A stretch of 58,576 bases of DNA from Penium margaritaceum (taxonomy: Eukaryota > Streptophyta > Zygnematophyceae > Desmidiales > Peniaceae), in the NCBI GenBank assembly GCA_023375785.1, contig SZWC01009465.1, positions 41,201 through 99,776 of the forward strand, given 5' to 3'. Numbering within the stretch: the first letter of the stretch is position 1; each line of letters begins with the position of its first letter. The notes beneath the pieces are model-generated. The model was given only the letters and a program-made list of their open reading frames with translations, was not told the DNA's origin and did no database searches. The translations under genes were made by a program, and so were the position numbers. This document shows, one piece after another, positions 1 through 8,675 of this stretch.

Positions 1-59
1 GAGGGGGAGGAGGAGGAGGAGGGGGAGGAGGAAGAGGAGGGGGGGGAGGGGGGCAGGAG
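1..59. repeat. GGA/GGGGA purine-rich low-complexity tract
   Basis: Continuous G/A sequence with no pyrimidine until the C at position 53. In one frame it reads as Glu/Gly, so it may be part of the acidic tail of the transposase exon that follows. The window edge cuts it, so its full length is unknown. Confidence 0.7.
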
Positions 60-187
60 GTCGTCGACCCTGTCTCTGTGTCCAGTGATGAGGAAGACGT
101 CGACCACCATGATGGCGAGGACCGAGAGGAGGCCTGGATGGCCTTCCATGCTGAAGTGGATAGCATCAACCGGTCCTTTGCCATTTG
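60..187 (+). CDS. MULE-A transposase, acidic C-terminal exon (5' partial)
   Basis: An open frame enters from the left edge and encodes about 42 residues with an acidic Ser/Asp/Glu segment (VSSDEEDVDHHDGEDREEAW) ending in a Trp/Phe-containing stretch. It stops at a clear splice donor, GTGAGT, at 188. A comparable acidic tail followed by a W-rich stretch and a GTAAGT donor ends the transposase of MULE-C at 55004, which is why I assign it to a MULE. The DNA-binding and catalytic domains would lie left of the window. The intron that follows probably ends at the TTGCAG acceptor at 288, about 101 bp long against 105 bp in MULE-C. The phase of the next exon is unclear: a simple join gives TGA at once, so the real end may be there. 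Confidence 0.55.
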
Positions 188-708
188 GTGAGTCAGCTCT
201 TTCATTCAGTCCCTATCTCATTTAAGGACTTACCAGGTTGTGTTCATAAATTTTAACAGTGTGTTCATTGCCTGTGTTCGCCTTGCAGAGATCTACAGCG
301 AGCACTTGTGGTAGGGGAGGTGCATGCCACATTACATGTGGCGCATGATTGCACTCGTGCATTACAGTAGACTTCACTTGTGGTGTACGTGGATTTGTAG
401 TTTTGAGTAACAGCATTTTACAAAGGATTTGAGTGACCATTGCGATATCTCGGCTAATCCTCCCACCCCATGTACAAACCCCAAAGGATGTAATACTCGT
501 TACGTTACATGACTGAGCATCATAGGTGACAAGTATGATTTGTGCCTTGTCCCAGTATGCAAGTGTTGTAATCCACAATTCCAGTTGCATTCAAATTGTG
601 ATGAAGAGTGGTCTGATAATATTGACTAAATATGGATCCACCACTAAGAGTTATGAAGAGTACATATAGGCTGTTCACATCTTCAGTTCATTCTCTTTCA
701 GTCTTTAG

Positions 709-1110
709 TTGGATGGAATGAACAACATGAGTTCTTGTCACCAAGACGACTTGACTATCATGTTCCTCATGGGAGTTGGTACAACATTGGTGTGTCAGAA
801 ACTACTCTCCTACTTGTGGCCGCCAACAAGAACAAGATTCGTAGGCATGTGCCATTGTACACCTACACACAACGACACATGTGAATCGGATGCCTACACT
901 ACTGTACCAGAGGCAAAGGAGAGTCATGGGGAAGATGTCTTCTACGTGTCTGGAGACGACAACATCGGCTACATTGATGCCGAAGAGGACATATTTTTTT
1001 ATGCACTGGGATGTGATGGTCGTCAAGGTTGCGGATGCGACCTGTGCCACTGGCTTTGGCTGTGTAGTGTACTGGATCCAAAGTGGTTAGATCCAGAGTG
1101 GACTGGGTAA
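709..1110 (+). CDS. Cys-rich exon of the MULE-A accessory module
   Basis: An open frame of 133 codons begins right after a pyrimidine-rich acceptor (CTTTAG, ending at 708) and ends at TAA 1108-1110. It is homologous to the exon at 55536-55940: both start with TTG after the same CTTTAG, and both are preceded by GTTCATTCTCTT. They share a Cys-His near the start, an MC-x-C motif, the block EDVFY, an acidic D-[AT]-E-[DE]-D block, and a C-terminal cluster of cysteines spaced like CxxC followed by Trp. Spacing from the previous intron acceptor is also alike (about 420 and 426 bp). The cysteine spacing suggests metal binding, which is inference. I do not recognise the family. It could be a last exon of the transposase or a separate small gene. 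Confidence 0.55.
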   Translation: MDGMNNMSSCHQDDLTIMFLMGVGTTLVCQKLLSYLWPPTRTRFVGMCHCTPTHNDTCESDAYTTVPEAKESHGEDVFYVSGDDNIGYIDAEEDIFFYALGCDGRQGCGCDLCHWLWLCSVLDPKWLDPEWTG

Positions 1111-1129
1111 TTCATCCTGAATTAGTATC

Positions 1130-1700
1130 TGCATACCCACATTTGTCTCAGAAATAATGCAACAATGCCCATATTGTACCCAGATCATTACTTCCATGCC
1201 CATAATTGGTATAGGATTAAGACTTTCATGCCCAATGTTCATCATGAAATATTACTGAAATGCCCTTGTCTGACATGAAAATATGACCTATATGCCCTGA
1301 AATGTGCAGGACACTAACGACAGAGTAACACGACATGCCCATGAAATGAACACTAGTAAGACTTTCGTGCCCAAATTTTCTTCATTAAATATTTCTCAAA
1401 TGCCCTAGGTTGACATTGAAATATGAACTCGATGCCCTGAAATGTGCAAGACACTAACACCACATGTCCATGAAATATGAACTGTATGCCCTGAAATGAG
1501 CAGGACACCAAAACCACACGCTCATAATGTCTCATGTACCCAAATATGTCTCTGCAATAAACCTCGGATGCCCATTGTGGACGTGAAATAATGAAGGCGT
1601 ACCCATTGTTCTGCATGGAAATAGCTGGGCTGCCCAAACATGTCACTGGAATAATACTCATAAACCCAGTACTGTCACTACATTAAATCTCATATGCCCA
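1130..1700. repeat. Degenerate ~30-bp tandem array (ATGCCC motif)
   Basis: The hexamer ATGCCC or a close variant (TACCC, CTGCCC) recurs roughly every 29-32 bases through this stretch, separated by AT-rich sequence such as TGAAATAT. Unit identity is low, but the period is clear at 1166, 1195, 1227, 1258 and 1289. It lies between the Cys-rich exon and the convergent minus-strand ORF. No coding capacity is evident. Confidence 0.65.
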
Positions 1701-1729
1701 AAGTTGTCGACGGCATTACCATGGATTCC

Positions 1730-2023
1730 TCATGACGGACTCGGTGGCTCCGACCATATCCACGGCTCCCATGGGTCGGGACAGTTGAGCGGCCTGCTAC
1801 TTGGCATGGGCACTCCCAAAACCCAGGCCATATGGTACCGAGAAACAGGAGTCTCGACCCATGGTGGTACAATGTAGCCCAACCTTGCGTTGCGTGCGAC
1901 ATAGCGGTCCCACGCCTCCTTCAATGCCACCCATGCCTGGTGTACGGCCACAGGATCCTCCACGGGAGTACCCCATCCCTGATGCGTGAGGCCATTAGGA
2001 CGGGCGTCGTTGTCCATGTCCAA
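1730..2023 (-). CDS. Convergent ORF of the W-x-P-W family, copy 1 (decayed)
   Basis: Minus-strand frame of about 97 codons running toward the Cys-rich exon. It contains GWG near the N terminus, a W-x5-W-D segment (AWVALKEAWD) and a C-terminal CPDPWEPW. The same order of blocks is found at 30083-30660 on the plus strand (GPWG, HAWD, CPPNWEPW) and at 57958-58345 on the minus strand (GPWG, W-x5-QWD, and WQPW in a shifted frame). Conservation of protein-like blocks among diverged copies suggests a once-translated protein. No ATG opens the frame at its 5' end: TGA lies upstream of TTG-GAC-ATG, and an adjacent frame looks like the continuation, so a 1-bp frameshift is likely. Function unknown. By analogy with Mu elements that carry a second convergent gene, it may be a MULE accessory protein; this is inference. 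Confidence 0.45.
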   Translation of the reverse strand: MDMDNDARPNGLTHQGWGTPVEDPVAVHQAWVALKEAWDRYVARNARLGYIVPPWVETPVSRYHMAWVLGVPMPSSRPLNCPDPWEPWIWSEPPSPS

Positions 2024-2496
2024 GGAACGTGTTCGTCAAAGTTCGATAGTACGAGTAAAAAGAGCGCAACTTCATATTGGGGAACCACCTTCAACCGACG
2101 ACGAAGTACCGGTTCATTGTGCGAACCTGTAGAAAAAGCAGTTCACGTGATGAACCTGTTTGCGTGAGCGTGGGTGGACGTCGGCACATGCCGTCGACAA
2201 GGTTGACGTGCGCATGGCGTAAGCAACATCCACTGTGGACAATATGTCGTTGCCGGTGGCCTAAACCATTCGGTGAGCATTCATTGGCGACAAAAATGTA
2301 CTATTTCGGGGGATGCGCAGACGTCGGTTACGGCACGACGATGGGGGTCCTCATGCATGGGTTGTGGTTGTGCGAACTTCCCGCCGTCGAACGGAAAATG
2401 ACAAATCGAAGCAGAGGCTGCCTGCCCAGGCTGGCAAACATGCGAGGTTTCTTTCCGACATGCAAGTGAGAGCGAACCGAATACTTCGCGTGAATA
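2024..2496. other. Unassigned segment of MULE-A
   Basis: No domain, RNA gene or convincing open frame is recognisable. Overlapping open frames on both strands have no recognisable motif or relative. The upstream part of the convergent ORF on the minus strand probably extends into this region but is too decayed to trace. Confidence 0.4.
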
Positions 2497-2497
2497 T

Positions 2498-2722
2498 TGG
2501 GCACAGTAGTCATAAAATTCGGATTCGTCTCGGAAAATGAAAAATATGGGCACCGCACTCTTTCCGTTTCCGACTATGGACACCGCGTGCGAGTCGTTTT
2601 CGACTTTGGGCACCGCGTGCGGGTCGACATCGACTATGGGCAGCGCGTCTCTATCGACCGAAAGGACGGGCACAGGATTATTTATGCCCTTGAGCGAAAC
2701 GCCCATGTCAATTTTTTTTCCA
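2498..2722 (+). repeat. 30-bp tandem array (GGGCACCGCG unit)
   Basis: At least five successive units of 30 bases begin with GGGCACCGC, GGACACCGC, GGGCACCGC, GGGCAGCGC and GGGCACAGG between about 2550 and 2700; a looser unit precedes them. Each unit carries a GACTAT/GACTTT block. Because 30 is divisible by three, the array is open in several frames, giving a pseudo-protein with a 10-residue repeat. I read it as a structural array of the MULE end, not a gene. Confidence 0.75.
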
Positions 2723-2760
2723 TGGCGCACAAAACCCCTTAGGTTTGCGAGACAAACACC

Positions 2761-2956
2761 TTCAAACCCAACCCCGAATTACATTCGGGGTTGAAGGTTT
2801 TATTTTTTGAGCGAGCATCTGCTGGGCCCCGCTACCGCGGGTCCCAGCAGATTCCCTTTCAATGCATGGGGTGTCTCGGACCCCTCACGCAAACCCCACG
2901 CAAACCCCTCCCTCGAACAATCACAAACACCTAAAACGTGGGGTTTGTGATTGTTC
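2761..2956. repeat. Cluster of three strong inverted repeats
   Basis: Three hairpins lie within 200 bases. (1) AACCCCGAAT at 2770-2779 pairs with 2783-2792 around a 3-base loop, and CTTCAA/TTGAAG extends the stem. (2) TCTGCTGGG at 2818-2826 pairs with 2843-2851, with a nested CCGC/GCGG core. (3) GAACAATCACAAAC at 2915-2928 pairs with 2943-2956. All three stems are perfect as listed. The cluster lies between the 30-bp array and the terminal array of MULE-A. It could be subterminal structure of the transposon or a small foldback element. Confidence 0.75.
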
Positions 2957-3079
2957 AAGGGGCGTGATGACGTCATCCATCCGAAGCTGCATTTCATGCA
3001 ACGACGGCATGGTGTTCGCACGCTTTTTTTTTCATACGTCGTTGTTTTCTGCTCCTGGTGGATGTTTCGTTGTTAAAGT

Positions 3080-3185
3080 GCTTGCTCGCTGGATATGGCG
3101 TTGTTAAAGAGCGGTCACTGGGTATGGGAGGCTTATACACAAAATCGATGGGTATATGGTCACCCCCCGGTATTGTAATTAGAAG
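3080..3185 (+). repeat. Terminal tandem array of MULE-A (right end)
   Basis: Units of about 30 bases carry GGATATGG, GGTATGGG and GGGTATATGG, ending with AATCGATGGGTATATGG and a run of C. Almost the same terminal block (AATCGATGGGTATATAG, then C7) lies at 56548-56572. The reverse complement of the array matches the CCCCATATCC array at 51240-51345 at the left of MULE-C. I therefore read it as the right terminal inverted repeat of MULE-A. The exact end and target duplication could not be fixed. Confidence 0.5.
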
Positions 3186-3379
3186 GTTTCTTGGTCCTGG
3201 TACGTCTTCTGGCAGCATGTTGCACGTTTTTTCCTATGTGGAACGTTTCCCACTAAAGGACATTGCAAACTTTGCATGGAAGACTTCCACCCTCCCCCAC
3301 AGACTGGAAGTTTGACATGAGTGCAACATACATCCCGGATGAGACAATCGTCTCAACGGTCCGTAGGTAGTCTTTCACC

Positions 3380-3560
3380 TCCGCAACCCCCCCCCCCCCC
3401 CCAAGTTACGCTTCAAAGCCAGTCTGCCGGCAGGAGTCCGGCCCCTTCCCCCCCCCTCCCGAGGGGGACGTGTGATCAAAAGGTCCATCTCTCGCCATGG
3501 AACCGTCCCCCTCCCCCCCCTCATAGTCTCGTAGCTACTCCCCCCCCCACTCCAGGATGC
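3380..3560. repeat. Poly-C tracts
   Basis: C-homopolymers recur, including C16 at 3387-3402 and several C7-C9 runs, in pyrimidine-rich sequence upstream of the first visible MULE-B exon. On the minus strand these are G-tracts with quadruplex potential. Homopolymers of this length are prone to sequencing error, so frames crossing them are unreliable. Confidence 0.8.
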
Positions 3561-3938
3561 GTCACTCTGGCAAAACAGTCCTGGTCTCGCAATCGACGCC
3601 CCCCACCCTCCCCCCGGCAGCGTGCGCTACAGTTAGTCGCAGAGATGTCCAACGGTTGGTGCGCCATGGCGTTTTCATGGCGCACCGCGAGTCCTCTTTA
3701 GCGGAAGCCATCCACGGTACTATCGCCACCATGGCCGTGCAGTGGAGGGCGCATGCCGAACGCGCCCAACAGCACGGACTCAACGCGACAGGCTTCCCCA
3801 ACGTGCATGTACACCATGTCATCGTTTTGTCGTCAGACGACGACGTTCCGCCCCGTGCGCCTGCGTCTCCTGATCGTCAGCCACCTCAGCGGTTGAACCA
3901 CCGGCAGCGCGTTCGTCTGCTGCGCGACGTCGGGCCTG
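3557..3938 (+). CDS. MULE-B transposase, 5' exon
   Basis: The open frame from the ATG at 3557 ends at a strong donor, CCTG|GTAAGT (intron from 3939). The last part is rich in Asp/Pro (VIVLSSDDDVPPR) and basic residues. The donor leaves codon phase 1, and the acceptor at 5467 restores an open frame by completing a Gly codon, which supports the splice. The start codon is uncertain: the frame remains open upstream through poly-C sequence, and the exon may begin further left. No known domain is seen in this exon; it is the N-terminal extension before the DNA-binding domain encoded by the next exon. Confidence 0.5.
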
Positions 3939-4169
3939 GTAAGTTCGTATTGCCGCAGCACGCCCGCTTGCTTATTTGGTGGTCGACATGTCTGCTGCAT
4001 TGGTTGCTTGCCTGCTCGCCTGCTTGCCTGCATGCTCGCTCCTTGTCCTGCCTGCCTTGCTTGCATGCGCCCTACTGCCTGCTTGCGTCCTTGCTTGCCT
4101 GCCCACCTGAACGGAAGGGCTTGCCCCCCCCGGCTGCCTGCCTGTTTGCTTTCCCGCATGCCCGCTGCC

Positions 4170-4720
4170 TTGCTTGCTTGCCTACTGTCATTGCATGCCC
4201 GCTGCCTTGCTTTGTTGCCTGCTTTGCTTCATTGCAGGCCTGCCTAGGGCCTGCCCGCTTGCTTGCGTGCCCATTGCTGTGCTTGCACGCCCGCTGCCTT
4301 GCTTGCTTCCCTGCTTTGCTTTGTTGCCGGCCTGCCAGCAGCTTGCCCGCTTGCTTGCGTGCCCGTTGCTGTGCTTGCATGCCCGCTGCCTTGCTTGCTT
4401 GCCTGCTTTGCTTCGTTGCCGGCTTGCCAGGGGCTTTCCCACTTTCTTGCATGCCCGTTGTTGTGCTTGCATGTCCGCTGCCTTGCTTGCTTCCCTGCTT
4501 TGCTTCGTTGCCGACCTGCCAAGGGTTTACCCGCTTGCTTGCGTGCCCGTTGCTGTGCTTACATGCCCGCTGCCTTGCAACCTTCCCTGCCTTGCTTCGT
4601 TGCCAGCCTGCCAGGGGCTTGCCCGCTTGCTTGCGTGCCCGTTGCTGTGCTTGCCTGCCCGCCTGAACGGAAGGGCTTGCCCCCCCCCGGCTGCCTGCCT
4701 GTTTGCTTTCCCGCATGCCC
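4170..4720. repeat. 92-bp satellite, about five to six units
   Basis: The word CTTGCGTGCCC recurs at 4262, 4354, 4538 and 4630, with a variant near 4446, giving a 92-base period. Each unit contains GCTGCCTTGCTTGC and TGCCGGCCTGCC-like blocks. A non-tandem insertion-like block around CTGAACGGAAGGGC occurs both at about 4108 and 4662, flanking the array. Confidence 0.8.
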
Positions 4721-4870
4721 GCTGCCTTGCTTGCTTGCCTGCTGTCATTGCCTGGGGCGTGCCCGCTTGCTTGCATGCCTACTGCCTTGCTTGCTTGCAT
4801 GCTGATTTGCTTACCTGTCCACTGCTTTGCTTATTTCCCCACTTTGTTTGCATGCCCGCTGCTTACATTG

Positions 4871-5370
4871 CTTGCATGCCCGCTGCCTTGCTTGCTTGCC
4901 TGCTTTGCTTTGTTGCCGGCCTGCCAGGGGCTTGCCTGGTTTGCTTTATCGCCGGCCTGCCCGCTGCTTTGTTTGCATGCCCGCAGCGTACATTGCTTGC
5001 ATGCCCGCTGCCTTGCTTGCTTGCCTGCTTTGCTTTGTTGCCGGCCTGCCAGGGGCTTGCCTGGTTTGCTTTATCGCCGGCCTGCCCGCTGCTTTGTTTG
5101 CATGCCCGCAGCGTACATTGCTTGCATGCCCGCTGCCTTGCTTGCTTGCCTGCTTTGCTTTGTTGCCGGCCTGCCAGGGGCTTGCCTGGTTTTCTTTATT
5201 GCCGGCCTGCCCGCTGCTTTGTTTGCATGCCCGCCGCGTACATTGCTTGCATGCCCGCTGCCTTGCTTGCTTGCCTGCTTTGCTTTGTTGCCGGCCTGCC
5301 GGGGGCCTGCCCGCTGCTTTGTTTGCATGCCCGCCGGAGGGTTTGCTTGCTTTGCTTGCTTGCCGGCCTG
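4871..5370. repeat. 125-bp satellite, about four units
   Basis: CTTGCATGCC recurs at 4871, 4996, 5121 and 5246, an exact 125-base period. Units are near identical over the first three copies and the last is shortened. The unit shares its first half with the 92-bp repeat, so one probably arose from the other by expansion of an internal block (GCCGGCCTGCCCGCTGC). Confidence 0.85.
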
Positions 5371-5467
5371 CCAAGGGCTTGCCAGCCCGCCGGCCTGATC
5401 CATGCCCAAATGCTTTGTCTTCCTATCTGGCTCATTGCACGTCATGTTCCGTTGTGTCTTGTACCAG

Positions 5468-6033
5468 GGTCGTCCGATGAGGAGCCGCCACCCCTTCCCG
5501 TGGTTGCCCCGAGTGTGGAGACCGCCCCTGTGGTTGCTCCACCCTCCACGCCAGCGCATGTGCAGTTTCCACCGGGCGAGAGCTACGCAACTATGGCGGC
5601 GTGTCGAGCGGCGATTGAGGACTACGCTGTTCTGCAACGCTTTCCTCTTCGCTGGACAAAGAGTGAGCCGGGACGCATCATCGTACGATGTGCAAACTAC
5701 CGTCGAGCAAGTTGCCCGTGGACTGTGAGAGCGCGATGGCAAAAGAAGCAAGGCTACCTGAAGGTTTCAAGGTTCATTCATGGTCACAACTGCCAGCCAT
5801 CTGTCACATGCGGACATCCGACGCGCACAACGAGCTGGGTTGTGCGTCATATCCATGATGTCGTGGAGACCAACATCACAGTGGACACTAGGACTCTACG
5901 ACAAGTCCTCTTTGTGCGCACTGGAGAGCAAGTGGACCTACCTGTCATCTACCAAGCGCAACGGATGGCCGTGAAGGACATCATGGGTGATCTTGACATG
6001 TCATGGGCTTTGTTCCCTGCGCTTTGTGAAGAG
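5468..6033 (+). CDS. MULE-B transposase, DNA-binding exon
   Basis: Encodes an acidic/Pro-rich lead (SSDEEPPPLP), then the MuDR-type N-terminal DNA-binding domain. A zinc-finger pattern of the WRKY-GCM1/FLYWCH type is visible: RCANYRRASCPW, then HGHNC, giving C-x7-C...H-x-C. Downstream come helical segments ending in ALCEE. The exon ends at donor GAG|GTTAGT (6034). The same junction (CEE followed by an intron) occurs in MULE-C at 53023, which supports the intron. Role: recognition of the transposon terminal repeats before excision in the nucleus, known for the family. No stop codon interrupts this exon. Confidence 0.75.
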
Positions 6034-6397
6034 GTTAGTGATGACGGTGCGGCACTACTGTCCACTTTGTCAATCCAAGATTATGTTTCATGTGACATGC
6101 TAGGTATGTATGATGTTTATTCTAACTTGTTCAATGTCTACATTCTTCGTTGAAAAACCAATATGTACTCAAAGCCATGCGTGCAAAGTGTGTATTTGTA
6201 ACCATGTAAATTATGTACGTCATTCTGAATAGCATACACATTGTTTATCTCAATGTGCTTTCGTAGGCTGTTTTATGCAATGCGCACTGTGTAACATTTA
6301 AGTTGTGTTGCCTACGTTGCACAAGTTTTCCATGTCAAGAATGTGTCCATGTTCATGTGCAATGACGTGTCCATGTGTTTGTAACGCTTTCCTGCAG
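6034..6397 (+). other. MULE-B intron 2
   Basis: 364 bp, GTTAGT donor and TTTCCTGCAG acceptor, AT-rich compared with the exons. It separates the DNA-binding domain from the catalytic domain at the same residue (CEE) as the 93-bp intron of MULE-C. A competing donor at about 6103 (AG|GTATGT) is possible. Confidence 0.55.
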
Positions 6398-7828
6398 ATG
6401 ACGAGGGTTGACCCAGGGTCATTCTTGGTAGCTGAAGAAGATCGCAACCGGCGCTTCCATCGTGCCTTCTGTGCACCGGGTGCCTCAAGAGCTGCATTTG
6501 ACAACTGCCGGCACATAGTCACCATGGATGGAACTTTCCTCCGCAATGGCTATAGCCAAGTCATGCTGATTGCGCAATGCTTTGACGCTAAAAACCATGC
6601 TGTCCCGATGTTTTGGGCCCTAGTCCCTGGGGAGAATGGAGAGCAATGGGATTGGTTCTGTTCAAAGATGATCGCAACATTTCCCACTATCATAGAGGAG
6701 GGCACAGTCATCATAATTGACAGGGAGAGGGGTTTGGGTAATGCCATACATCAACGCATGCCCAATGCAGCCCATGATTTTTGCTGCTATCACATTCGAG
6801 AGAACGTGAAGAAGCATTATGATGGTGCATCTACTGAGAGGTTTTGGATTCTTGCACATGCACGCACATATGCAGAGTGGCAACATGCGAGACAGCGCTT
6901 AGCTGAATGCAATATAAGGGCGCTGGAGTATGTGGAGGGAGACATTCCTGTGAAGAATTGGAGTGCACTCTACTTCCCATTTCCTCGTGGTGGGCACACT
7001 ACGAGCAATGCTGCTGAGAGTCTGAAAGCACGTCTTCGTGAGGAACGAAGTGCATACCCATTCTACTGCTTCTACTCTTTTTGGCCTTACACACAGAAAA
7101 CATTCGTCGCACGTGCACGCGCCGCCGAAGCAAAGCCGGAGGTGTTGGCTGGCCATGCTACAGCAGAAATTGTGTCGGCCATAGGCGAGTCAAGGCCGTA
7201 CGTTGTGGTGCAGACAGAGCATTTCACAGGCAGCGTGCGCGGGCCACAGAGTCAGCTGCCATGATCTGTGGATTGTGTGAGACGTAGATGCAACTGTGGA
7301 AAGTTCCAGGAGTACGGTGTTCCATGTGTGCATGCAACGGCACTCTTGCTACACTTGGGAAGAAACCTGGAAGACTTTTGCAACCCACTCCTCACAACGG
7401 AGAAACTACAGATGACGTACACGGGCACTATCCCAAGCATCTCCATTCGCACTCTATAGTATGCTAAAGAGGGATGGAACCCTCCTGCAAGGCGGCGTGG
7501 ACGCGGCCGTCCTCGTTCCACAGGGCATCAACGGAACGCACGTCGACGTGCAAACGTCATATGTCGACGCTGTGGGTGCCGTGGTCATGCAATGTGCTTT
7601 TGTCACAATGAGGCACAACCAACACCAGCTGCCATTGCTGCAGCACGTGCAGCACAAATTGCACGTGGTGAAAGTGTAGATGTTGTGTACGAAAGCGGAA
7701 ATGAGAGCTCTGACAACAGCCCAGATGAAGCAGGCTATGATAGTGACCATGGCCTCGACGATAACGACATGGATGCGGATGATGATGATGATGTCAATGT
7801 GCCATTTGGTAGCGTAGTGCTCAACTAA
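6398..7828 (+). pseudogene. MULE-B transposase, catalytic exon, SWIM finger and acidic tail
   Basis: One continuous frame with two in-frame stops, TGA 7262-7264 and TAG 7457-7459. Domains in order: MULE transposase core with the expected acidic triad, Asp in TMDGTF, Asp in IIIDRERGL and Glu in SNAAESL, plus the C-x2-H motif in FCCYHIRENV; a SWIM zinc finger, CNCGKFQEYGVPCVHA (C-x-C-x7-C-x-H); a Gly/Arg linker; a zinc knuckle CRRCGCRGHAMCFC (C-x2-C-x4-H-x4-C); and a very acidic tail with five Asp in a row, ending TAA at 7826-7828. The order matches plant MuDR-type transposases that cut and paste by a DDE mechanism. With only two stops and no frameshift it is a young pseudogene, or an active gene if the stops are sequence error or read through. 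TGA may derive from CGA. Confidence 0.8.
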
Positions 7829-7849
7829 TGTTCAACCTCCAAAATGCTA

Positions 7850-8675
7850 TGAATCCTTGCTCAATAAATGGCTTACAGTGTTGTCTTTGTGACTCTGTAT
7901 GTGCCATTTGGTAGCATCATGTAATACTTCGATGACCTGCATTGTATCTTGTACTATATGCTTGTCGCACTTCTGTACCGAACATTGCTCTTCATGATCG
8001 GTTCCTGTTGCATCATTGGTTCATGGAAAGCATATAAAAGACGGGAATGCAAGTTCCATAGAAAAAATCTGTAGCTTCAACTTCAATGTTAGAAAAGATT
8101 GAACAGTACTCCATGTTCCATGTTCTTTATAGCCCGCGCTCCCCCTCCCAAAATTGCGACCAGCGCAAGCAAACATTACAAGCAGTAGTGCTCAATAAAT
8201 GGCTTAGTATGATTTTTTTTAGGATGTGTGTTTACTAACAATGCACATGAAGTCACAGGTGCATTGTTCATTAACAATGCACCTTAAGTCACAAAGGTTC
8301 ACATCATGTAAGACTACGACGACCTGCGCTGTATCCTCCACTATATGCTTGTCGCACTTCTATAGTGAACATTGCTCTTATACAGGCTGGACAGTAGTGT
8401 AGTTCTTGAATGGAAGCCATACAACAAGCTAATGAGAATCCTGAAATGAAAGCTAAGAAGTAGCCATCGTTGTACACATTCAGTTGCATCATGACTTCCT
8501 GCAATACATCGAAAACACGGGAATGCAAGTATGAGAGAAAAAATCCTTTACTACAATTACAATGTTACAAAACATTGGACAAGTCTCTGTCTTCCATCTT
8601 CAGTAGAGCCCGCACTCTTCTCCCCAAATTTGCGTCCCACGCAAGCAAACATTCAAGACAGTACTGTATTTTCAT
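7850..8675. repeat. Diverged direct duplication between MULE-B transposase and the convergent ORF
   Basis: Two units, about 7850-8187 and 8188-8675, share in order: GCTCAATAAATGGCTTA, a block around CTATATGCTTGTCGCACTTCT, GAACATTGCTCTT, CGGGAATGCAAGT, AGCCCGC and GCGCAAGCAAACATT or CACGCAAGCAAACATT. The second unit runs into the 3' end of the minus-strand ORF; the first carries a decayed copy of that 3' end. The second unit also contains a perfect 10-bp stem, AACAATGCAC at 8237-8246 with 8259-8268. Confidence 0.7.

Larger units (their letters stand above)
3939..5467 (+). other. MULE-B intron filled with satellite repeats
   Basis: Bounded by GTAAGT at 3939 and a pyrimidine-rich acceptor GTACCAG ending at 5467. 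Splicing keeps codon phase (G|GG). Most of its 1.5 kb is two related tandem repeats made of TTGC/CTGC words. The repeats contain almost no stop codons, so long false open frames rich in Cys, Leu, Ala and Pro occur in several frames on both strands. Confidence 0.6.

Noticed and set aside
4174..5400. Very long Cys/Leu/Ala/Pro-rich open frames on both strands
   Set aside because: They follow the 92-bp and 125-bp satellite, which has almost no stop codons in any frame, and lie within an intron with phase-consistent splice sites. Only the part from 5468 on encodes a real domain.
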